NCBI RefSeq assembly: GCF_003635115.1
Contig: NZ_RBXJ01000003.1
Span: 259,324 to 323,323, forward strand
Source of the DNA: Microbacterium sp. AG1240
GTDB taxonomy: Bacteria; Actinomycetota; Actinomycetes; Actinomycetales; Microbacteriaceae
DNA length: 64,000 nucleotides
Reading direction: 5' to 3'
A program made the translations under genes and the position numbers. Below, piece after piece: positions 51,308 to 60,143 of the stretch. A model generated the notes under the pieces. That model saw nothing but the letters and a program-made list of their open reading frames with translations, made no database searches and was not told the origin of the DNA. Position 1 is the first letter of the stretch. Every line of letters begins with the position of its first letter.

Positions 51308-52104
51308 TCGGCATCTCCCTCGGAGGCGTCGAGGGCGGCGTCGAGCGCGCGGGCGCTGGCGACGAGGGCGCGGGTGTACGGATGCTGCGGATCGCGCAGC
51401 ACGCGGTCGACCGGCCCCTCCTCGACGGCGACGCCGCGCTGCAGCACGACGATGCGCTCGACCATCCGCGAGACGACGGCGAGGTCGTGGCTGACGAAGA
51501 GCAGCGCCATGTCCCGTTCGGCGATGAGCCTCTCGAGCAGCGTCAGCACGGCGTCCTGCACCGTGACGTCGAGCGCGGTGGTCGGCTCGTCGGCGATGAG
51601 CAGCTGCGGGCGGGCGGCGAGGGCGATCGCGATCGCGACGCGCTGACGCTGACCGCCCGAGAGCTCGTGCGGGTAGGCGCGCGCGATGCGGGGGTCGGTC
51701 AGTGCGACCTCCGACAGCGCCGTCGCGACGGCCTCGCCGAGCGCGCCGCCGCGGAGGTTCAGGTGGCGTCGCAGCGGCTCGGCGATCTGCTTCCCGACGC
51801 GCATGAGCGGATCCAGCGCCGTCAGCGGCTCCTGGAAGACGACCTGCGCGACCGGACCGCGGAGGGCACGCAACCGCGCGTCGGGGGTGCCGACGATCTC
51901 GTGCCCGTCGAGGCGCACCGATCCGCAGACGCGCAGCGCGGAGGGGAGCAGCCCGACCGCGGCGAGCGAGGTCAGCGACTTGCCCGACCCCGATTCGCCG
52001 ATCAGCCCCACACGGTCTCCCGCATCGAGGGTGAAGGAGACGTCGTCGACGAGGGGCGCAGCATCCGCCCCCACCGTCAGGCCCGTCACGTCGAGGAGGC
52101 TCAT
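51304..52104 (-). CDS. Peptide/nickel-type ABC transporter ATPase 1
   Basis: A 266-residue OppD/DppD-like ATPase from ATG 52104. Walker A GESGSGKSL, Q-loop VFQEPLTALDPLM, signature LSGGQRQRVAIA, Walker B LLIADEPTTALD, and FVSHDLAVV. It ends with the ...QHPYTRALVASAR motif of the peptide class. 4-bp overlaps on both sides. Confidence 0.9.
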   Translation of the reverse strand: MSLLDVTGLTVGADAAPLVDDVSFTLDAGDRVGLIGESGSGKSLTSLAAVGLLPSALRVCGSVRLDGHEIVGTPDARLRALRGPVAQVVFQEPLTALDPLMRVGKQIAEPLRRHLNLRGGALGEAVATALSEVALTDPRIARAYPHELSGGQRQRVAIAIALAARPQLLIADEPTTALDVTVQDAVLTLLERLIAERDMALLFVSHDLAVVSRMVERIVVLQRGVAVEEGPVDRVLRDPQHPYTRALVASARALDAALDASEGDAE

Positions 52105-52964
52105 CGCGCCCTCCGTCTCGTCGGGTCGGCGACGTCGCGCAGGCCGTCGGCGAGGAAGTTGACGCCCAGCACGAGGGCGACGATGGCGAGTCCGGGGGCT
52201 ATCGCGCCCACGGGGGCGTTCAGCACGGTGCCCTGGGCCTCCTGCAGCATGCGGCCCCACGAGGCGTTCGGCGGCGGGGCGCCGAGGCCCAGGTACGACA
52301 GGCTCGCCTCCGCCAGCACGGCGACGCCGAACTGCAGGGCGAGGCTCACTGCGAGGGTGGGGGCGATATTGGGCAGCACGTGGTGCCACACGATCCCGAG
52401 CAGACGGGTGCCGCTCGTGCGGGCGGCCGTGACGTACTGCTCCTGCAGCACCCGGCGGGCGAGGATGCGGGTGAGCCGGGCGACCACGGCCGACATCGCC
52501 AGTCCGATGGCGAGGGTCGCCGACCACAGCGACGCGCCCTGCACCGCGACGACGAGCATCGCCAGCAGCAGCACGGGGAACGCGATCACGACGTCGAGGG
52601 CCGAGGAGAGCGTGTCGTCGAGCCAGGGGCGCGAGAACGCCGTCACCAGCCCGACGAGCGTTCCCAACACGCCGGCGAGGAGCACCGCGCCGGCACCGAC
52701 CAGCAGTGCGATGCGGGCGCCGACCATCAGCTGCGACAGGAGGTCACGGCCGAGGCGGTCGGTTCCGAGGAGGTGCGCCGCGCTCGGAGCGTCGAGGCGC
52801 CCGCCGCTGATGTCGTCGAGCGGGTAGGGCAGCCACAACAGCGACACCAGGGCAATGACGACGACCACGGCGGTGAGCACGATCCCGACCACGAGGGTGA
52901 TCGAGCGGCGCCGGGATGCTGCGGGCGCAGCATCCGCGATGTTCTGCTCGACGGCGGCGCTCAT
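52101..52964 (-). CDS. Peptide/nickel-type ABC permease 2 (DppC-like)
   Basis: A 287-residue permease with six helices. The N-terminus (about 1-20) is cytoplasmic; LGTDRLGRDLLSQLMVGARIALLVG is the DppC family signature at about 65-90, and the EAA loop is ARTSGTRLLGIVWHHVLPNIAP. ATG 52964 overlaps the partner permease by 4 bp. The codons at 52914-52935 form a GGATGCTGC-GGGC-GCAGCATCC hairpin within the coding sequence. Confidence 0.9.
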   Translation of the reverse strand: MSAAVEQNIADAAPAASRRRSITLVVGIVLTAVVVVIALVSLLWLPYPLDDISGGRLDAPSAAHLLGTDRLGRDLLSQLMVGARIALLVGAGAVLLAGVLGTLVGLVTAFSRPWLDDTLSSALDVVIAFPVLLLAMLVVAVQGASLWSATLAIGLAMSAVVARLTRILARRVLQEQYVTAARTSGTRLLGIVWHHVLPNIAPTLAVSLALQFGVAVLAEASLSYLGLGAPPPNASWGRMLQEAQGTVLNAPVGAIAPGLAIVALVLGVNFLADGLRDVADPTRRRAR

Positions 52965-53923
52965 CGGTTGCCCGAGACGCTCGTGCGCAGGCGCGGATCG
53001 ATGAGGCGCTGCGCGATGTCGGCGGCGAACCCGACGAGCAGCACGAACAGGGTGCTCACGACGAGCACGCCCTGGATGTTCGCGTAGTCGTGCTGCTGGA
53101 TGCCGGTGAGCAGCAGGCTGCCGAGACCGGGGAGCGTGAAGACGCTCTCGACGACGACAGCGCCGAGGAGCGTGGTCGACAGCTCCACGCCGAGCACCGC
53201 GACGACGGGGACGGCGCCGTTGCGCAGACCGTGGCGCAGCAGCGCCTCGGTCATCCCGGCGCCGCCCGCGCGGGCGGTGCGCAGGTAGTCGCTGCCGAGC
53301 ACGTCGAGCGTCGCCGAGCGCACGTACCGGCTGAGAGAGGCGCTCATCACGATCGCGATCGCGATGACGGGGAGCGTGAGGGCGCGAAACGCGGCGGCCG
53401 GATCCTCCCAGTCGCTGCGCGGGAAGCCCCCCGAGGGGAGGAGCCCCAGCTGCAGGGCGAAGATCCACACGAGGATCACGCCGACCCAGAAGACGGGGAC
53501 GGCGACACCGAGCTGCGAGAAGCCGCTGAGCACGACGCCGTACCAGCGGTCGGCCTTCACCGCGGCCGTGATGCCGATGACGAGCGACAGGACCAGCGCC
53601 AGCCCGAAGGCGAGCAGCGTCAGGGGCAGCGTGATCGCCAGGCGCGAGGCGATCTCGGGGCCGACGGGCCGCGAGCTGATGTACGACTCCCCGAGGTCGA
53701 AGCGCACGAGCTGCCCCGCCCAGGTCGCGAACTGCGTCAGCAGCGGCTGGTCGGAGCCCACCTGCGCGCGGGCCGCGGCGATCTGCTCGGGCGTCGCGTC
53801 GATCGACAGCAGCGCGTTGGCGGGATCGCCCGGCAGGAGTCGCAGCAGCACGAAGATCACGACGAGGGCGACCACCAGCGACACCAGGAGGAACCCGGAG
53901 CGGCGGAGCACGTAGGTGAGCAT
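52961..53923 (-). CDS. Peptide/nickel-type ABC permease 1 (DppB-like)
   Basis: A 320-residue permease from ATG 53923. Starts MLTYVLRRSGFLLVSLVVALVVIFVLLRLLPGDPA, the typical DppB/OppB first helix and exoplasmic motif. The EAA loop is TARAGGAGMTEALLRHGLRNG. The subunit combination with the binding protein upstream (80-bp gap) makes a complete importer. Confidence 0.9.
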   Translation of the reverse strand: MLTYVLRRSGFLLVSLVVALVVIFVLLRLLPGDPANALLSIDATPEQIAAARAQVGSDQPLLTQFATWAGQLVRFDLGESYISSRPVGPEIASRLAITLPLTLLAFGLALVLSLVIGITAAVKADRWYGVVLSGFSQLGVAVPVFWVGVILVWIFALQLGLLPSGGFPRSDWEDPAAAFRALTLPVIAIAIVMSASLSRYVRSATLDVLGSDYLRTARAGGAGMTEALLRHGLRNGAVPVVAVLGVELSTTLLGAVVVESVFTLPGLGSLLLTGIQQHDYANIQGVLVVSTLFVLLVGFAADIAQRLIDPRLRTSVSGNR

Positions 53924-54003
53924 CGGATCTCGACAGGGAACGGGCGGGGGGATGCGGCGAGCCCGTGCGGACCGCAGCATCCCCCGACGGATGAGCTAGA
54001 CGA

Positions 54004-55500
54004 TCAGGACTTCACGATGTCGTAGGCGAAGAACTGGGAGTTCAGGCCGTTGACGGGGTAGCCGCTGAGGTCGCTGGAGGCGACCACGATCTGCGGGTAC
54101 AGGTACAGCCACACGCTAGCCGCATCCTCCGCGATCTGCTCGTTGACCTTCTTCAGGAGCTCGGTCTGCTCGTCGGTGGTCGAGGCCTGCTCGGCCTCGG
54201 ACACCCACTGCTGCACGTCGGCGTTGTCGTAGCCCCAGTAGAAGTCGGGGTTGCCGTACCAGACGACGTCGCGGTCGTTCACGTGCTCCTGGAGCGTGGC
54301 GGTGAAGTCGCGCTCCTTGAAGACCTTCGAGTACCACTCGTCGGCGCTGATCGTGTTGATCTCGACCGTGATGCCGACCGCGGCCAACTGCGACTGCAGG
54401 AACTCGGCCACCGCCGGGTGCGGGTCGTAGCTGGGGGTATCGAGCGTGAAGGTGAACCCGTCGGCGTAGCCGGCCTGGGTCAGCAGCTGCTTCGAGAGGT
54501 CGGGGGCGTAAGGGTTCACCTGGGTGAGGTCGACGTACCAGGGGTCGGTGGGGGGAACCATCGAACCGATGAGGGTGCCGTAGTCGCCCCAGATCGAGGT
54601 GAGGAGCTTCTGGGTGTCGATCGCCGAGTAGACGGCCTTGCGCACCAGCGCGTTGTCGAAGGGGGCGACACGGTCGTTGAACGCGAGCAGCTCCTTCGTG
54701 GTCGAGGTGCCCTCGCTCACGACGTAGTCGGCGTTGCCGTCGAACTGGGTGAGCGAATCGGGGCTCTGCACGCTGGTGATGAGGTCGATCTCGCCGGTCA
54801 GCAGTGCGTTGTTCTCGGCGGTCGCATCGGTGAAGTAGGTGAAGACGACCTCGGCGTTCTTCGCCGGCTCGCCCCAGTACTCGTCCCAGCGCGTCAGGGT
54901 GAGGGTGCTGCCCTGGCGCCACTCGTCGAGCGTGTAGGGGCCGGTGCCGTCCTCCTCCTGCGTCAGGTCGCCCGCCTCGCCGTTGACGATCCAGACGTAG
55001 CTGAGGTTGTAGAGGAACGAGATCGAGCGCTGCGAGAGGGTGAAGACCACGGTCTGGTCGTCGGGGGTCGCGATGTCGGCGATGGTGGCGAAGCTCGACT
55101 TGCGGGCCGATTGCGAGTCGTCGGCGGTGACCGCCTCGACGCTCGCCTTCACGTCGGCCGACGTGAGCGCCTTGCCGGAGTGGAAGGTGACGCCCTCGCG
55201 CAGGGTGATCGTGTAGGTGAGGCCGTCGTCGCTGACCTCTTCGCCCGCGGCGAGGAGGGGTTCGACCTCGCCGTCGTCGGTGAGCTTGTAGAGGCCCTCG
55301 TACACGTTGCCGTTGAACGCCTCGGTGACGCCCTGGCCGCCGCCCTGGGTGTTGCTGAGGTTCTGCGGTTCGTACAGCGAGCCGATCGCGATGGTCGCAC
55401 CGTCGGAACTCTCGGCATTCGTGCCGCCGCCGGTCGAGCAGCCGGCGAGGACGAGCGCGGCGGCGAGGGCCGCGGACACGGCGATGAGGGGTCTTCTCAT
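54004..55500 (-). CDS. Peptide/nickel-type ABC binding lipoprotein
   Basis: A 498-residue SBP_bac_5 family protein. Lipobox LAGC gives Cys21; then residues 40-130 show IAIGSLYEPQNL and the conserved G-L-T-Y-T-I-T-L-R-E-G-V-T-F-H-S-G segment; later DNALVRKAVYSAID. It delivers a substrate such as short peptides, nickel, opines or glycosides to the two permeases downstream in the operon. ATG 55500; the frame upstream is not native. The actual ligand cannot be told from sequence. Confidence 0.92.
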   Translation of the reverse strand: MRRPLIAVSAALAAALVLAGCSTGGGTNAESSDGATIAIGSLYEPQNLSNTQGGGQGVTEAFNGNVYEGLYKLTDDGEVEPLLAAGEEVSDDGLTYTITLREGVTFHSGKALTSADVKASVEAVTADDSQSARKSSFATIADIATPDDQTVVFTLSQRSISFLYNLSYVWIVNGEAGDLTQEEDGTGPYTLDEWRQGSTLTLTRWDEYWGEPAKNAEVVFTYFTDATAENNALLTGEIDLITSVQSPDSLTQFDGNADYVVSEGTSTTKELLAFNDRVAPFDNALVRKAVYSAIDTQKLLTSIWGDYGTLIGSMVPPTDPWYVDLTQVNPYAPDLSKQLLTQAGYADGFTFTLDTPSYDPHPAVAEFLQSQLAAVGITVEINTISADEWYSKVFKERDFTATLQEHVNDRDVVWYGNPDFYWGYDNADVQQWVSEAEQASTTDEQTELLKKVNEQIAEDAASVWLYLYPQIVVASSDLSGYPVNGLNSQFFAYDIVKS

Positions 55501-55553
55501 GGGGGAGTACTCCAGGATGCTTCGGTGCTGTGGACGCTGTGGATGCGTGCGGC

Positions 55554-56255
55554 TCAGGCCGCGTAGATGTCGAAGCCGTCGCGGAAGACGACGGTCTTCT
55601 CCCCGGCGCGCACCGGGACGGGGAACCGGTTCGAGGCGGGGGGCAGGGGGCAGTTGTACTGGGCCGAGAAACCGCACGGCGGCACGAACGCCCGGTTGAA
55701 GTCGAGGACGACCCGGTGCGGGTCGCTCTCGTCGTGCTGCACGAAGAGGAAGCGGCCGGCGCCGTACGTCTCGTCGCCGTTCGTCACGTCGCCGAAGACG
55801 AGGAGGAGCTTCCCGCCGTCGTCGAAGGCGGAGAGCGTGTAGTTGCGATCGTCGAGGCTCAGAGTGATGTCGCCGGGGACGACGAGGTCTCGGGTGCCGC
55901 CGTTGTCGCGGATGTGCTCGAAAGGCACGGTGCGGTCCTCCGCCACCGGCGTGAAGGTGCCCTCGAGCACCCACGCGGGGTCGTAGGGGTAGGTGTCGAT
56001 GCGGTCGAACGCGCGGATCGCGGGGGCGTCGGCGTCCCAGAAGCGCAGGCCGTGCTCGATCGCGCCGCTGCCGTCGATCGCGGTGCGCTGGATCGGCGTG
56101 ACCTCGACGGTGCCGGATGCTGTGGATCGGGCGACGTCGATGTCGGGGCGCGCGCCGGTCCAGCGGGTCTCCACGAGGGAGAGGTTGCCGGTCGGCGAGG
56201 CGACGGCGCGCTCTCGGGCGGCGTGCCAGCGGGCGTGGTCGTCGGATGCGGGCAT
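55554..56255 (-). CDS. DUF1684-family protein
   Basis: A 233-residue protein from ATG 56255. The DUF1684 signature VLDFNRAFVPPCGFSAQYNCPLPPASNR is at about 185-212, followed by FPVPVRAGEK near the C-terminus. Biochemical function is unknown. It shares direction with the ABC transporter and lies about 50 bp upstream of its binding protein, so it may belong to the same operon. Confidence 0.85.
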   Translation of the reverse strand: MPASDDHARWHAARERAVASPTGNLSLVETRWTGARPDIDVARSTASGTVEVTPIQRTAIDGSGAIEHGLRFWDADAPAIRAFDRIDTYPYDPAWVLEGTFTPVAEDRTVPFEHIRDNGGTRDLVVPGDITLSLDDRNYTLSAFDDGGKLLLVFGDVTNGDETYGAGRFLFVQHDESDPHRVVLDFNRAFVPPCGFSAQYNCPLPPASNRFPVPVRAGEKTVVFRDGFDIYAA

Positions 56256-56381
56256 GATTCGAACATTCTCGATCGGGGGGAGGCGACGGACGAATCGACC
56301 GTCACGAAGAGCAATGCACGCCGACCGCGATGTATTCCCCCGCATGCAGGGGTCGGGCGTCGAGCCGACCCCCGGGCGGCA

Positions 56382-57575
56382 TCAGCCCCCGGTGCGCGAC
56401 GCGGCGATCCGCGCCGAGATGCGGCCGGCGGCGGTCCGCATCCTCTCCACCATCCGCTCGGAGGAGTGCGGCGACGCGGAGCGCTGCCACCCGATGGCGT
56501 AGATGCTCATCACCACGTCGCCCTCCTCGTCGAAGACCGGCACCTGCACGACGGCGACCTCGTCCCAGTGGACTCCGTCGCCGTCTTCCAACCGTCGGCG
56601 ACTGGCGGCGATCTCGGCCCAGACCCGTGCGTACGCGTCGCGATCGGTGCGGTGGCCGCGGACAAGACCGAGGAAGCGGTCGGTGAGGGCCTGATCTCCC
56701 GCGATCGCGTAGCCGCGATCACGCACGCCGCGCAGCTGGTCTTCGATGAGCGCGCGATCGACCGACCCCGTCAGGTGACGGGATGCCTCCTCCCACGCGT
56801 GCCGTCGCGCTGTCGGCGCCCACGCCGCGAACACGGGTGAGATGGGCGCCGCCCACGGGTGCGCCGCGCCGACGTTGTCGAACGTGCTGACCGTGGAGTC
56901 GAGGGCGACGGAGGCGAGCGTGACGACGGAATCGCCGAGCTGGGTGTTGATGGCGACCTCGACGCCCAGTTCCGTCGAGAGGGATTCGATCTCGCGCTCT
57001 GCCATCGACGCCCAGCGCAGTCGCTCGATGAAGGCCCTCGCGTCGTACGTCCCGCCGGGCGCCGAGAACGACCCGTAGCCCGCCCGCCGGAACAGCAGAG
57101 GCATCTCCGCCCCGCCGGCACCCGCGCCGAAATCGTGCACCCGTCCCACGATGAAGACGTGATCGCCGTAGGGCTGGGTGGATTCGATCGACGCGTCGAA
57201 CCAGGCGACGGCGTCAGCGAGACGTGGCGCGCCGGTCGGCGTGTCCACGAAGGGCCTCCGCTCCCACCGGTCCGGCGCCTTGCTCGCGAACGCTCGGCAG
57301 AAGGCCTCGTCGTCGGCGCCGAGCACGCTGGCGCTGAAACGCCCTGTCGAGACCAGCTCGGGCAGGGTGCGCGAATCCCGTCCGGCGAAGAAACCGATGA
57401 GAGGGGGCTCCTCGCTGACGGCGACGAAGCTGCCCACCACCATGCCGATCGGCTCGTCGGCTTCGCCGCGCGAGGCGACCAGGCAGACGCCGGTGGGGTA
57501 TTCGCCGAGCACGGCGCGCCACCAGGCGGACTTCTCCTGGCCGCGCTGGGGGGAGGTGATCGCGTCGGTCGTCAT
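56382..57575 (-). CDS. Flavin reductase fused to an IclR-like effector domain
   Basis: A 397-residue fusion. Residues about 15-175 form a flavin-reductase-like FMN/FAD-binding split barrel (YPTGVCLVASRG, VGSFVAVSEEPPLIGFF, RFSASVLG). Residues about 190-390 are an IclR-type effector-binding domain (EVAINTQLGDSVVTLASV..., AHPWAAPISPVFAAW) without the usual DNA-binding helix-turn-helix. ATG 57575 has perfect GAAGGAG upstream. Such reductases feed reduced flavin to partner oxygenases; the sensor domain may adjust activity to substrate. The likely partner oxygenase is at 60144. It follows the SBP gene in one operon. Confidence 0.85.
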   Translation of the reverse strand: MTTDAITSPQRGQEKSAWWRAVLGEYPTGVCLVASRGEADEPIGMVVGSFVAVSEEPPLIGFFAGRDSRTLPELVSTGRFSASVLGADDEAFCRAFASKAPDRWERRPFVDTPTGAPRLADAVAWFDASIESTQPYGDHVFIVGRVHDFGAGAGGAEMPLLFRRAGYGSFSAPGGTYDARAFIERLRWASMAEREIESLSTELGVEVAINTQLGDSVVTLASVALDSTVSTFDNVGAAHPWAAPISPVFAAWAPTARRHAWEEASRHLTGSVDRALIEDQLRGVRDRGYAIAGDQALTDRFLGLVRGHRTDRDAYARVWAEIAASRRRLEDGDGVHWDEVAVVQVPVFDEEGDVVMSIYAIGWQRSASPHSSERMVERMRTAAGRISARIAASRTGG

Positions 57576-57609
57576 GACAGCTCCTTCGACGGTGGTGGTC
57601 ATGGCCGTC

Positions 57610-58863
57610 TCAACCCGCCGGGGAGAATCCGGCCCCGTTGTAACCCATCACCTGCACGTCGCTCATCGCGGGGAGGCCGTCTTCGGTCGTGCTGATCGTC
57701 GCGCCGTCGAGAAGGAACGGGGCGTCGAAGTCGGCGATGTCGCGCAGCGCCGTCATGAACGACTCGCGCGTGGGCTCCTGCATGTGGGTGAATGCCTCCT
57801 CGAGGATCGACGCGCCGATCCATCCCCACAGGCACTGGGGGAATCCCGGGGCGGCATCCTGGTTCGTGTAATCGGCGAGGGCCGCGAGGAACTCCTTGCC
57901 GTCCTCGCTCGTCGCGAAGTCGGGGGCGCTGGCCGACGCCGATGACGCGGTCGTGTAGATCGCGGCGAAGCGGTCGGCCACGCCGGAGGGTGTGAGCAGT
58001 GCTGCCGGGCTCGACGAGGTGGACGGGAGGAACACGCTCGGGGTCCAGTTCAGCGCCGCCGCCTGCTGCAGCGACCCGATGACGAGCGGCGCGAGCGACG
58101 ACATGGCGTTGTAGAAGACATCGGCGCCGGTGGATGCGAGATCGGTCACCTGCGCTGAGACGTCGGTCGCGGTCGCCTCGTAGCCGACCTCCTTCACGAT
58201 CGTCACGTTCTCGGAGCCCTCGATGGCCCGCTTGAGCCCCTCGACATAGCCCTCGCCGAAATCGTCGTTCTGGAACAGGACGGCCACCTCGTGCGTCTCT
58301 CCGCTCTCGACCAGCATCCGGCCGAACGCCTCGCCCTCGAGCTGGTAGATCGGCAGGAGCCCGAGCTGCCAGGGGCTCTCCTCCCTGTCGCTGAAGATGG
58401 GGTCACCGGTCTGCAGGAGCACCTGTGGCACCTCCTCTGCGATCGCGGCCTCCCGCCAGGCGCGGTTCGTCGGCGTACCGAGGCTCAGCGCGGCGCCGAA
58501 GACGCCGTCCGAGACCATCTGCTGGAAGTTGGCCGCTGCGCGCTGCGGGTCGTAGCCGTCGTCGTACGCCCGGAACTCGACCGTGCGGGTCTTGCCGTCT
58601 CCGAAGGGGATTCCGCCCTCGGCATTGCGCATCTCGAAGTACGCGGTCGCACCGTCGATGGCGCAGTTGCCCACGCCCGCCGCCGGCCCCGTCAGGGGCG
58701 CGGTCGACCCGAACGTGATGGTGGTGTCGGTGATCCCCGGCGATGACGCGTTCGCCGCCGAGGGGCTGTCGCCTCCCCGTGCGCAGGCGGCGAGGGAGCC
58801 GGCCAACAGGGCCGCGGCCGCGATCGCGGCGCCGACGCGGCGGGTGTGTGCGGAAATCTTCAT
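57610..58863 (-). CDS. Periplasmic-binding lipoprotein, Peripla_BP_6/branched-chain type
   Basis: A 417-residue exported protein. Lipobox LAAC gives Cys27. The mature part carries ITFGSTAPLTGPAAG, FRAYDDGYDPQRAAANFQQMV and VAVLFQNDDFGEGY, typical of class I ABC binding proteins for branched amino acids, amides and aromatic acids. No matching permease or ATPase genes are in the window, so it either works with a distant transporter or acts as a sensor. It precedes the flavin reductase by 34 bp and is divergent from LysR. Confidence 0.88.
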   Translation of the reverse strand: MKISAHTRRVGAAIAAAALLAGSLAACARGGDSPSAANASSPGITDTTITFGSTAPLTGPAAGVGNCAIDGATAYFEMRNAEGGIPFGDGKTRTVEFRAYDDGYDPQRAAANFQQMVSDGVFGAALSLGTPTNRAWREAAIAEEVPQVLLQTGDPIFSDREESPWQLGLLPIYQLEGEAFGRMLVESGETHEVAVLFQNDDFGEGYVEGLKRAIEGSENVTIVKEVGYEATATDVSAQVTDLASTGADVFYNAMSSLAPLVIGSLQQAAALNWTPSVFLPSTSSSPAALLTPSGVADRFAAIYTTASSASASAPDFATSEDGKEFLAALADYTNQDAAPGFPQCLWGWIGASILEEAFTHMQEPTRESFMTALRDIADFDAPFLLDGATISTTEDGLPAMSDVQVMGYNGAGFSPAG

Positions 58864-59032
58864 CGATCGTCTGCCTCCAGATAGCTGCGAGACGCAGGAA
58901 GCCGTCGCCGCCTCGTCGCTGAGGCCGCGGGAACTCCGGTCCGTCTCGCCCGGTTCCGGTTATCGGATCACGGGGTGGGTGGGTTCGCCCCCAGCCTGGG
59001 CGCGGCCTCTTCGACGGTCAAACTCAACTAAT

Positions 59033-59070
59033 CGAGGATGAAAAGCGGTCTGGCCGTGCAATCATCCTCG
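59033..59070. promoter_or_regulatory. Inverted repeat before LysR gene
   Basis: CGAGGATGA and TCATCCTCG form 9-bp perfect arms around a 20-base spacer. They lie immediately in front of the lysR start at 59073, in the 209-bp divergent region with the binding-protein gene. Could be a LysR site or a hairpin in the leader. Confidence 0.5.
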
Positions 59071-59072
59071 CC

Positions 59073-60032
59073 ATGGACAATCTCACTGACGAGATGATCG
59101 ACGCCGGGCTCTTCCGCGCGGAGCTGACCCTGCGGCAGTTGGCCCACTTCGTGGTGGCTGCCGAGGAGGGGACCATCAGCGGGGCGGCCAGACGGCTGCG
59201 GTTCTCGGCGTCGGCGATCGCCGCGTCGATCACCGAGCTCGAACGTGTCCTCGGAGCGGAGCTGTGCATCCGACGTCGCGCGCAGGGCATCACTCTCACC
59301 TCGACCGGTTCGCTCGTGCTGCCGAGGGCGCGACGGTTGCTGTCCGACGTGGCCGAGCTCGGATTCGCGGTCCGCGGGGACGGCGAGGAGCTCGTAGGCC
59401 CGTTGGTGGTCGGATGCTTCGTGACCCTGGCGCCGGCGATCCTCCCGCGAGTTCTCGAGGAGTTCGAAGACCTGCACCCCCGCGTCTCGATCGACTTCAC
59501 CGTCGATGCGCAGGACGAGCTGCGCGCGGCGCTGTTGGCGGGCTCGATCGACGCCGCCATCATGTACGCGATGGGCGACATGGACGACCTCGAGTCGTTC
59601 GTCCTCTACGAGGCGCGGGGTTACGCGCTCTTCGGGGAGTCGAACCCCCTCGCGCGACAGGACACGGTGACGGTCCAGCAGCTCGCGGAAGCGCCCCTGG
59701 TGCTGTTCGATCAGACGCCCAGCACGAGGTACGCGATGTCGCTGTTCGACGGGCACGGCGTCGTGCCGCACGTGCGGCACCGTACTCACGTGTTCGAACT
59801 CACGCGGTCGATCGTCGCGCGGTCCGACTCGGCGTACGCGATCCTCGTCCAGCGCCCGTCGAACAAGAGCAGCTACGAGGGTCTGGCGATCGTCGAGAAG
59901 GAGATCGAGCCCACGCCACCGCCCGTCTCCGTGGTGTTCGCGTGGGCTCGGGGGACGTCGCCGTCTCAGCGCACTCTGGCGCTCGCCGAACTCATGCGCG
60001 CGCAATATCCCCGCGTGACTTCCACGCCCTGA
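59073..60032 (+). CDS. LysR-family regulator (aromatic monooxygenase locus)
   Basis: A 319-residue LTTR. The N-terminal helix-turn-helix (about 18-75) reads LTLRQLAHFVVAAEEGTISGAARRLRFSASAIAASITELE; the effector domain follows. ATG 59073 has CGCC context and no clear Shine-Dalgarno, possibly leaderless. It lies between the reductase/SBP genes and the oxygenase gene, the natural targets. Confidence 0.9.
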   Translation: MDNLTDEMIDAGLFRAELTLRQLAHFVVAAEEGTISGAARRLRFSASAIAASITELERVLGAELCIRRRAQGITLTSTGSLVLPRARRLLSDVAELGFAVRGDGEELVGPLVVGCFVTLAPAILPRVLEEFEDLHPRVSIDFTVDAQDELRAALLAGSIDAAIMYAMGDMDDLESFVLYEARGYALFGESNPLARQDTVTVQQLAEAPLVLFDQTPSTRYAMSLFDGHGVVPHVRHRTHVFELTRSIVARSDSAYAILVQRPSNKSSYEGLAIVEKEIEPTPPPVSVVFAWARGTSPSQRTLALAELMRAQYPRVTSTP

Positions 60033-60143
60033 GCGTGCATATTGCGCGGATTGTCCTGTTTGACCGGTGATCGAGCCGCTCTCACCATGGAGGGAGATCC
60101 CTTCCGAGCGACTGCGGCGACGACGCCGCAGGAGAGGCCCACC

